Positions 6,702 to 13,001 of a stretch of 13,001 nucleotides of DNA are shown one piece after another. Below the pieces are notes generated by a model. The model did not search any database. It worked only from the letters and a program-made list of their open reading frames with translations, and was not told the origin of the DNA. The stretch is from Clostridia bacterium (GTDB lineage Bacteria > Bacillota_A > Clostridia > Christensenellales > Aristaeellaceae). Made by a program: the position numbers and the translations under genes. Positions within the stretch are counted from its first letter, which is position 1, and each line of letters opens with the position of its first letter. The DNA lies in assembly GCA_025997215.1 (NCBI GenBank), contig BNUH01000082.1:1-13001 (forward strand), read 5' to 3'.

Positions 6702-8615
6702 ATGTGTAACAGAATGCGCGATCGCAATTGGCTCAACAACCCGCTCCTGCGCAGGGTGATCCTCGTCTTGATGGACAGCGTCATTTGCACCTTATCGCTC
6801 CTTTTCGGCATGCGCGTATGGAACGCATCCCCAAGCGTTACATATATCCTGCTGAACTATCGCGCATGGCTATATCTGCTCACATTCCTCACGCTCCACT
6901 TTGCCGTCTTCGTAATAGGTGGGGTCTATAATATCCTGTGGAGTCTGGCGAGCGTTGTCGAAGCACTGCAGATGATGTTTCTGGAAGTCTGCCATGTCGT
7001 CATCGTGTGTGGCGCAAACATGCTGTTCCAATGGAACCTCCCAATCGTCGCCTTGATACTGGCATCTACAATGACAGTCCTTATATCAATGACCAGCCGC
7101 TTCATCTGGCGTATGCTGTGCCTCGGTCGTTTCCGCTCTTTCGGCATCTATCGTGGCGATCATGTCATTATCGTAGGTGCAGGCGAGGCGGGTGTCTACG
7201 CAATCCATCAATGTCTGTCTCAATCCGGCTATTCCCCACGAGCCATCCTGCTGTTAGATGACGACCCGAACAAACAAAACCTGCGCATCCATGGCGTGAA
7301 AGTACGTGGCAGCGCACGGGATATTGACCACCTTGTGCAAATATACCGCGACGTACGAGAAATCCTCATCGCGATCCCGTCCCTGAAAGGTGAGGCCTAC
7401 ACAAACCTGATCACCCTGTGCAGCGAGACACATTGTAAGGTTCGCATCCTCAGCCCGATCGCCGATGTCCCTTCCGAACAGCCAATCGGCCCGGCCGAGC
7501 ATCTGAGTTTTCGTGACCTGAACGTATCCGACTTTCTACCACGCGATGAAGTGGAACTGGATGTCGATAACATCCGCAGTTACCTTACCGATAAAACCGT
7601 GATGGTCACTGGCGGCGGCGGCTCCATCGGCTCGGAAATATGCCGTCACGTGATGCGTTTTGCGCCGAAGACCTTGTGCATATTCGATGCATACGAAAAC
7701 AACGCATATGAACTCCAAATGGAGTTGGAGCGCGCAAATCGTCTCGGAACGATAATTCAGGTTCTGATCGGATCTGTACGAGATGATAAGCGCCTACGTC
7801 AGGTATTTAGGGAGATCGCTCCTGATGTTGTTTTCCATGCCGCAGCGCACAAGCATGTTCCGTTGATGGAGGACAGCCCTGGTGAAGCAATCAAGAATAA
7901 CATCATGGGTACGCGAAATGTACTGCAAGTAGCCAGTGAATCAGGAGTGGAGCGATTTGTGCTGCTGTCCACAGATAAGGCCGTCAACCCGACAAACGTG
8001 ATGGGCGCGACCAAGCGCATGTGCGAGATACTTGTGCAACACTACGCACACCGTACACGAATGAAATGCATGGCTGTCCGGTTCGGCAACGTGTTAGGTT
8101 CGCATGGCAGCGTGATCCCTTTATTCGAATCACAGATCCACGACGGTGGCCCCGTCACTGTCACGCATCCTGATATAGAGCGTTTTTTCATGACGATCCG
8201 CGAAGCAGCGCAGTTGGTTCTCCAGGCGGGCGGAATTGCGCAGAACGGCGCTATCTTCGTACTGGACATGGGCAGACCCGTCAAGATAAAGGAATTAGCC
8301 GAGAAGATGATTGCCTCCCATGGTAAAGTCCCCGGCAAAGACATTCAGATTCAATACACCGGATTACGTCCCGGAGAGAAGCTCTTCGAGGAGTTGTGGA
8401 TGGAATACGAACGTGAGCACATGCAACCAACGGCGCATAAGAAGATCTACATTGCACCGCAGCAAGTTGAAGACGACGTGGCATTAATGCGGAACTTGGA
8501 GATCTTGGAACGAATGAGCAACCACAACACCGTTGAAATCAAAAGATGCCTGAGCGAGATTGTTCTAAGCTACCATCAGCGGGAAGAAGAACTGCTGCAG
8601 GAGGCAGCAGGATAA
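6702..8615 (+). CDS. Membrane-anchored nucleotide-sugar 4,6-dehydratase, FlaA1/CapD family
   Basis: The 637 residues match the full-length family (WbpM, PglF, CapD type). About four N-terminal spans occupy roughly residues 15-125. A first Rossmann segment has VGAGEAG (158-164). The catalytic SDR domain starts with TGGGGSIGSE (303-312), then has STDKAVNPTN and MGATK (434-438). In this family Met434 takes the place of the usual Tyr of YxxxK, with Lys438 retained, and the sequence shows exactly this. The likely reaction is NAD-dependent 4,6-dehydration of UDP-GlcNAc or a related sugar, the first step to amino- or deoxy-sugars such as QuiNAc, FucNAc or bacillosamine; the substrate is inferred. 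AAGGG (6696-6700) is too close to ATG 6702, so ATG 6714, about 13 bases away, may be the true start. It sits 16 bases after the kinase gene and its end overlaps the next ORF by one base. It is GC-richer than its neighbours. Confidence 0.93.
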   Translation: MCNRMRDRNWLNNPLLRRVILVLMDSVICTLSLLFGMRVWNASPSVTYILLNYRAWLYLLTFLTLHFAVFVIGGVYNILWSLASVVEALQMMFLEVCHVVIVCGANMLFQWNLPIVALILASTMTVLISMTSRFIWRMLCLGRFRSFGIYRGDHVIIVGAGEAGVYAIHQCLSQSGYSPRAILLLDDDPNKQNLRIHGVKVRGSARDIDHLVQIYRDVREILIAIPSLKGEAYTNLITLCSETHCKVRILSPIADVPSEQPIGPAEHLSFRDLNVSDFLPRDEVELDVDNIRSYLTDKTVMVTGGGGSIGSEICRHVMRFAPKTLCIFDAYENNAYELQMELERANRLGTIIQVLIGSVRDDKRLRQVFREIAPDVVFHAAAHKHVPLMEDSPGEAIKNNIMGTRNVLQVASESGVERFVLLSTDKAVNPTNVMGATKRMCEILVQHYAHRTRMKCMAVRFGNVLGSHGSVIPLFESQIHDGGPVTVTHPDIERFFMTIREAAQLVLQAGGIAQNGAIFVLDMGRPVKIKELAEKMIASHGKVPGKDIQIQYTGLRPGEKLFEELWMEYEREHMQPTAHKKIYIAPQQVEDDVALMRNLEILERMSNHNTVEIKRCLSEIVLSYHQREEELLQEAAG

Positions 8616-8737
8616 TGAATAATGGAAAAATATCCATGTGCGATTTATTTGAAAGGATCATCACTCATGCGTTGATACTGCCGGACGGATATGCGCATAT
8701 GCCACGATATGTTGCTGATATCGAGGTCATCGTATGA
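8615..8737 (+). CDS. Small ORF, 40 residues, resembling a single repeat unit of the next gene
   Basis: ATG at 8615 overlaps the dehydratase stop (TAATG) and is preceded by AGGAGG at 8599-8604 with a 10-base spacer, so translation is likely. Its stop overlaps the start of the giant gene in ATGA (8734-8737). The product begins MNNGKISMCDLFER and contains LILPDGYAHMPRY. In that stretch LILP-x-GYA and an Arg six residues after the Gly match the unit boundary of the downstream repeat protein (for example LILLPAGYA and MPDGYA units). It has no signal peptide or clear membrane span. It may be a decayed repeat fragment left by rearrangement, a coupling ORF that feeds ribosomes to the giant gene, or a small protein of its own. 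The resemblance rests on about ten residues and could be chance. Confidence 0.5.
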   Translation: MNNGKISMCDLFERIITHALILPDGYAHMPRYVADIEVIV

Positions 8738-8814
8738 AACGCAAGATAGTACCGATATATCTGATAGTTTTAGTTATAATATATTCATTATTCAACATTT
8801 CGTTTTCATATGCG
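8734..8814 (+). other. Signal peptide of the giant repeat protein
   Basis: Residues 1-27: MKRK is the basic start, residues 5-20 are strongly hydrophobic (Ile, Leu, Val, Tyr), and S-Y-A before Glu28 is a good signal-peptidase I site. No lipobox Cys is present. An uncleaved anchor is possible but less likely given the small residues at -1 and -3. Confidence 0.8.
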
Positions 8815-11800
8815 GAAGTAACTGACACAGATGAAACCGAATATAGCGCTGAAGAATCAGATGATAATGATCTGAGAACTGACGCATTAGTTGTCTCAAC
8901 GCCATTGGCGCAAGTACCAACAGTAAAGAAATACATAGCAAAGACGCTTATACAAGAAACTTGGGTCGATGTAGATGGCAATCGAATCATGAATGAAGAT
9001 GGCTATTGTTACTACAAGATCACCCTCAACGCACACACTAAGCCGGGTCAGATTGACTACTATGATACCGAGGACAATCTCGTTAATACTAAGCAAGGCT
9101 ATGCAACGATAAAGCATAAGCTGAACGGTTCAGCTAAACTTATAGAGACAGTGTATTACAACAAGGACGGCGCGCAAGTCAATTGCCCACAAGGGTATGC
9201 CAAACTAGTCAATACATATAAAGGATTGCGCATATTATCGATCGAATACTTTGATGCGAACGGTAACTATGTAGTACCACCAGGTTTGTTTGCTAAAAAA
9301 GAATACGAATATAACAAAGAAAACCGACTGATTCGTGAATCCTATCTAGATGCGGATGGCAAGCCAATGCTGAATACGGACGGTGTCTCTACCATCCTGT
9401 ATGAACGTGGATCTAGCGATGTGATACTCAGTGAGCACTTTTTGGATGCTACAGGTAATCCAACAGTATCAAATAAGGGTTATGCGTCCTTATTACAAAC
9501 ATTCAATAAAAAGATACTATTAACTGCAGAGTATCATGATGAATACGATGAAATGATGATAGGGCCTAAGGGATACGCACGGATTGTAATCGATTATAAG
9601 AATGTAACAAAAGGTCTGGTGAGCAAGGAGTCATACTATGGAATAGATGGGAATCTGATGCTTATTCATGATGGATATTCAGTGAAAGAGTATCTATATG
9701 ATAAAAGCAGCCACTTGATTGAAGAACGATACCTTGATACTGAAGAAAGCCTTATTGAATGGCGTGAAGGCTACGCTTATGTTTTAAATACTTATAAAGA
9801 CAATAATGTAGTTCAAATCAAATATTATGGTTCGGATGGAAACCCAATACTGAATCAATATGGTTACAGTGAAGTGGCTTATGCTTACGACAAAAGGAAC
9901 AACCGTACACAAGAGAAATATTATGATGCAGCTGGAGAACCTGTTCTATGTGAAAAGGGGTACCATGAGGCTGATTACCAATACGATAGCAAGAAAGTCT
10001 TAATAGCTGAAAGTTACTTGGATATTGATGGCAGCCCAGTAACCCCTATTGATAAAAAAGCTCCCAGCGTTCAGTATAAGTTTGACAAAAAAGGCCTTAT
10101 CATAGAGGAACGTTATACCGATTATGAAGGCAATCCTGTTTTTTGCGATGATGGTTACGCAAAGGTAACAAGGGAATTCGATAATTCTGGCAGAATTACA
10201 AAAGAATCTTATTACGATACGGATGAGAATCCTATATTATCCGTTAACGGGTATGCCAGTCTCACAGAGGAGTACGATGCTACTGGGAACACATTAAGCA
10301 AATCATACTGGGATAATGACGGTTACCCAGTAAACGCGGTCATTGGCTACGCACGAGTCGAGCGTGTATATGTGGATAACAAGCTCGTATCAGAAATATA
10401 TCAAGATCCCAGCGGGAACCCAGTAGCGCTTCTGGATGGCTATGCGTCGTTCACACAACGCTATGACAGCAGCGGTAACCTGATCGATGTAGCGTACTAC
10501 GATGAAAATGGTATTCTTGTTCCTAGTGCAAAGGCATTGTATGCGAGGGTGTCACGTATATATAACGCTCAGAAACGAGTTACAGAAGAACGATACTATG
10601 GATATAATGGGCAGCCTTTCATAATGCCGGATGGTTATGCAATAATTACTCGCGATTACGATATTGCAGGAAATGTACTAGTTCAATCGTATCGGGACGC
10701 TGATGGAGCATTGACTAATAATACAAAACTGCTTTATGCTGAAGCGAGAAAAACATATGACAAGCAGAACAGAGTTATTGAAGAACAGTACTACGGAGCA
10801 GATGGTGACCTAATAATCATATCTGCCGGATATGCAATAGTAAGACGCTTTTATGATGCAAACAGTAATATCATAGAAGAGAGCTATTACGACGAGAGCG
10901 ATAAACCGATATTAATCATTAATGGCTATGCTGTAATTCGTAGAATATACGATGGTAAGCAATTACGTGAGGAAAGGCTCTTTGGCACGGATAACAAACC
11001 TATATTGTCAAAAGACGGTTACGCCAAACAAACAATAGACTATGACCAGTACGGGAATGTACAAAGGCGTGCTTATTACGGTACAGACGATAGATTGTTA
11101 ATCCAAAAAAGCGGTTATGCTGTTGTAAAAAGCGAATATGATATGAACGGAAATTTGCTGCACGAATCATACTTAGACGATCATGAGCTCCCCGTCTTTA
11201 CTGCTGCAGGCTATTCGAGCAAGAGACAGTCATTCAATGATCTCAACCAAGTTGAGTCCATGTCTTATTATGATACAGAGGATAACCTTATAATAATCCC
11301 TACTGGGTATGCCATTATTGTGCGTGAATACGATACAACGGGAAACGTAATGACGGAGTCATACTTCGGAACGGATACCAAACCAATAATGATATCCAGA
11401 GGTTACGCGTCGATCCATAGGGCTTATGATGATCGAATGCATATTGTACAGGAAAGGTATTTGGGTATCAACAATGAGCCAGTTAATCTTGCGGACGGCT
11501 ACAGCGCTGTCCAGAGAGAATATGATGATGCTGGCAATGCTGTAAAAGATACATATCTTGGTGTTGATATGCGTCTTGTACGTACGGCCATGGGTTATGC
11601 CATCGTTGAACGCAAGTTCAATGATGAGAATAATATCGCAGAACTTAGTTACTTTGATACGAATGAAAAACTCATACTGCTGCCCGCAGGCTACGCGAAG
11701 GTTGTTCATGATTATGATGAAACCGGTAATGTGACAGACGCTAAATATTATGATACTAATGATAAACTTATCCTATTGCCCGGCGGGTACGCAAGGAAGA

Positions 11801-13001
11801 CAACGCAGTATAATAGTTCTAATAAAGTAACATTGGAAGCATATTATGGTGATAACGACCAGTTGATATTGTTACCCGCAGGTTACGCAATCAAGAAGGT
11901 GGATTATGACACAAGAGGGAACATAACCACTGAAGAGCATTTCGATATAGCCAGCAGTCTGATTATGCTGCCAAATGGATATGCTAAAGCTGAACGTACA
12001 TATGATATAAATAATAACATAACCGAAGAGAAATACTACGACGAAACAGGGTCACTTACACTAATCCCAGACGGTTATGCGCGGGTTCATCGAGTATATG
12101 ATGCGCGTAACCAATTGCGGATTATTTCGTACTATGGCGTCGATAATACACCGATCATCGCAAAAAGCGGATACAGCGGAATAGTTCGTGATTATGATGA
12201 TACGGGGAATGTCGTTTTTGAAGCGTACAGAGGCGACGGCGGCGAGGCAGCTGTCGGACCGCAGGGATATGCCATTGCGATCAGGTCGTATGACAGAGAC
12301 AGGCATGCTATCGAGGAGCATTATTACGATCCAGATAATAGGCTGATGATAGGCCGCGACGGATACTCCTCAGTTCATCGTGTATATAAGGGTGGCAATC
12401 TGGTTGAAGAGTCATTCACCGGCGTTAATGACGAACCGATAGTAGCTAAAAGCGGGTACGCTAAGCACACCATGGAATACGATCGTCAGGGCAATATCAT
12501 CAGCCATGCATACTTTGGAAACGATGGAGAGCTGCTTATTCAAACAGGCGGTTATGCCATTCTGATACGCGAGTATGACGCTGTCGGAAACATCATTAAA
12601 GAGTCATATCGGGGAATAGATGAACAGCCCGTTATTGCTGCAAATGGTTTTGCTGCAGCAGTAAGGGATTATGACTCAAGCCGTAGGTTGTTGGCAGAAT
12701 CGTATTATGATGAGAATAACAAACCTTGCGCATCGAAAGCGGGTTATGCCCAAGTAATCCGAACATATCATGATGAGAGCAGGACAAATACAGAGACCTA
12801 TAAAGACAAAGACGGACAACCTGTCATATATCAAGGCGTTTATGGTCTTGAAAGTACACAGGATGCAAACGGCAAGGTAGTGCCGCGCCAATTGTGTAAA
12901 CCCATCAACCATAAAGAAGCGCCCAGCCAGGAAAGCACCCGCCGCAGCGGAAGTTGGTTCTCGGAGCCAGAGGCCCGTTCCCCCCTGCACCACAGCCAGA
13001 A
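8734..13001 (+). CDS. Giant secreted protein with about 41 tandem 32-residue repeats (3' end outside window)
   Basis: The frame from ATG 8734 has no stop through the last base, giving at least 1,422 residues. Start support: GAGG at 8723-8726 with a 7-base spacer, and an ATGA overlap with the previous ORF. Residues 1-27 are a signal peptide (MKRK, a hydrophobic core, then SFSYA before E28). An acidic linker covers about 28-50. From residue 90, about 41 units of about 32 residues follow. Numbering each from its Gly, the usual residues are G1-Y2-A3, R7, Y9-D10, G13-N14, E18, Y20-Y21-D22 and P27-I28, with hydrophobic 28-30. No catalytic domain, LPXTG or SLH motif is visible. The last 40 residues (about 1386 on) leave the pattern. 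The alternating pattern suggests a long beta-rich, exported fibre or binding protein (inference). It resembles YD/RHS repeats in its YD-x-x-GN core but differs in length and spacing. Function unknown. Confidence 0.9.
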   Translation, partial: MKRKIVPIYLIVLVIIYSLFNISFSYAEVTDTDETEYSAEESDDNDLRTDALVVSTPLAQVPTVKKYIAKTLIQETWVDVDGNRIMNEDGYCYYKITLNAHTKPGQIDYYDTEDNLVNTKQGYATIKHKLNGSAKLIETVYYNKDGAQVNCPQGYAKLVNTYKGLRILSIEYFDANGNYVVPPGLFAKKEYEYNKENRLIRESYLDADGKPMLNTDGVSTILYERGSSDVILSEHFLDATGNPTVSNKGYASLLQTFNKKILLTAEYHDEYDEMMIGPKGYARIVIDYKNVTKGLVSKESYYGIDGNLMLIHDGYSVKEYLYDKSSHLIEERYLDTEESLIEWREGYAYVLNTYKDNNVVQIKYYGSDGNPILNQYGYSEVAYAYDKRNNRTQEKYYDAAGEPVLCEKGYHEADYQYDSKKVLIAESYLDIDGSPVTPIDKKAPSVQYKFDKKGLIIEERYTDYEGNPVFCDDGYAKVTREFDNSGRITKESYYDTDENPILSVNGYASLTEEYDATGNTLSKSYWDNDGYPVNAVIGYARVERVYVDNKLVSEIYQDPSGNPVALLDGYASFTQRYDSSGNLIDVAYYDENGILVPSAKALYARVSRIYNAQKRVTEERYYGYNGQPFIMPDGYAIITRDYDIAGNVLVQSYRDADGALTNNTKLLYAEARKTYDKQNRVIEEQYYGADGDLIIISAGYAIVRRFYDANSNIIEESYYDESDKPILIINGYAVIRRIYDGKQLREERLFGTDNKPILSKDGYAKQTIDYDQYGNVQRRAYYGTDDRLLIQKSGYAVVKSEYDMNGNLLHESYLDDHELPVFTAAGYSSKRQSFNDLNQVESMSYYDTEDNLIIIPTGYAIIVREYDTTGNVMTESYFGTDTKPIMISRGYASIHRAYDDRMHIVQERYLGINNEPVNLADGYSAVQREYDDAGNAVKDTYLGVDMRLVRTAMGYAIVERKFNDENNIAELSYFDTNEKLILLPAGYAKVVHDYDETGNVTDAKYYDTNDKLILLPGGYARKTTQYNSSNKVTLEAYYGDNDQLILLPAGYAIKKVDYDTRGNITTEEHFDIASSLIMLPNGYAKAERTYDINNNITEEKYYDETGSLTLIPDGYARVHRVYDARNQLRIISYYGVDNTPIIAKSGYSGIVRDYDDTGNVVFEAYRGDGGEAAVGPQGYAIAIRSYDRDRHAIEEHYYDPDNRLMIGRDGYSSVHRVYKGGNLVEESFTGVNDEPIVAKSGYAKHTMEYDRQGNIISHAYFGNDGELLIQTGGYAILIREYDAVGNIIKESYRGIDEQPVIAANGFAAAVRDYDSSRRLLAESYYDENNKPCASKAGYAQVIRTYHDESRTNTETYKDKDGQPVIYQGVYGLESTQDANGKVVPRQLCKPINHKEAPSQESTRRSGSWFSEPEARSPLHHSQ
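9001..12879 (+). repeat. Tandem coding repeat, period about 96 bp, about 41 copies
   Basis: Unit starts (the Gly of GYA or its equivalent) fall at residues 90, 122, 154, 184, 217, 249, 280, 314, 346, 377, 409, 442, 474, 506, 538, 569, 602, 634, 667, 699, 731, 762 and then every 32 residues to 1210, followed by 1241, 1273, 1305, 1337 and 1368. Units at 184, 217, 442, 602, 667 and 1368 lack a standard GY. A half unit (ETWVDVDGNRIM, ending at residue 89) precedes the first. DNA copies differ at many third positions and often elsewhere, so this is an old array kept by selection on the protein, not fresh slippage. Confidence 0.9.

Noticed and set aside
7254..8484. Minus-strand ORFs inside the dehydratase gene
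   Set aside because: They are antisense to a fully conserved coding region and have no recognisable motifs or ribosome binding sites.
9001..12879. CRISPR or satellite DNA explanation for the 96-bp periodicity
   Set aside because: The copies are adjacent without spacers, diverged in DNA, and stay in one open frame with conserved residues, so the repeat is protein-coding.
9001..12879. RHS/YD-repeat toxin
   Set aside because: Only the YD-x-x-GN core is shared. The 32-residue period with GYA and PI differs, and no RHS core or toxin tip is visible in the window.
11359..12993. Minus-strand ORFs at 11359-11709, 12061-12321 and 12676-12993
   Set aside because: They are shadows of the 96-bp repeat array; periodic codon use on the plus strand keeps the opposite frame open by chance.

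Overview
The window looks like a surface-polysaccharide locus from a low-to-middle GC Gram-positive bacterium, most likely a member of the Clostridia. I infer this from the zinc-ribbon large serine recombinase, the strong AGGAGG-type ribosome binding sites and the mix of AT-rich and GC-richer genes. No marker gene fixes the genus. All seven substantial coding regions, including the broken one, lie on the plus strand. I see no rRNA, tRNA or CRISPR array.

Layout. (1) Bases 1-690 hold the 3' end of a large serine recombinase gene and its rho-independent terminator, so the left edge belongs to an integrated or decayed mobile element. (2) Bases 690-931 are non-coding and contain a 15-bp inverted repeat. 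(3) Bases 932-1609 are a decayed GT4 glycosyltransferase: its N-terminal half is missing, it has an in-frame stop, and the second Glu of its EX7E motif is Gln. (4) Bases 1616-1865 hold two tiny overlapping ORFs that lead by an ATGA overlap into the next gene. (5) Bases 1862-5235 encode two large multi-membrane GT-C proteins of the PMT/ArnT (GT39-like) type. (6) Bases 5327-8615 encode a Wzz-like chain-length regulator fused to a BY-type tyrosine kinase (Wzc architecture), then a membrane-anchored FlaA1/CapD-type nucleotide-sugar 4,6-dehydratase. (7) A 40-residue ORF and then a giant secreted repeat protein follow, joined by stop/start overlaps (TAATG, then ATGA). The giant gene begins at 8734 and is still open at the last base.

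The most notable object is that last gene. It encodes at least 1,422 residues: a signal peptide, an acidic linker and about 41 tandem units of about 32 residues. Each unit is built around GYA, R, YD, GN, E, YYD and PI positions. Fourteen consecutive unit starts are spaced exactly 32 residues apart, while the DNA copies have diverged, which points to long-term selection on the protein repeat. I do not recognise the repeat as a named family.

How the genes may work together (inference): the dehydratase makes a modified nucleotide sugar, the Wzz-kinase controls polymer length and export, and the GT-C proteins add sugars from lipid-linked donors on the outer face of the membrane. The repeat protein, translated from the same downstream operon, would be an extracellular partner such as a surface fibre, adhesin or polymer-binding protein. 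The left edge appears to have been disturbed by mobile DNA.
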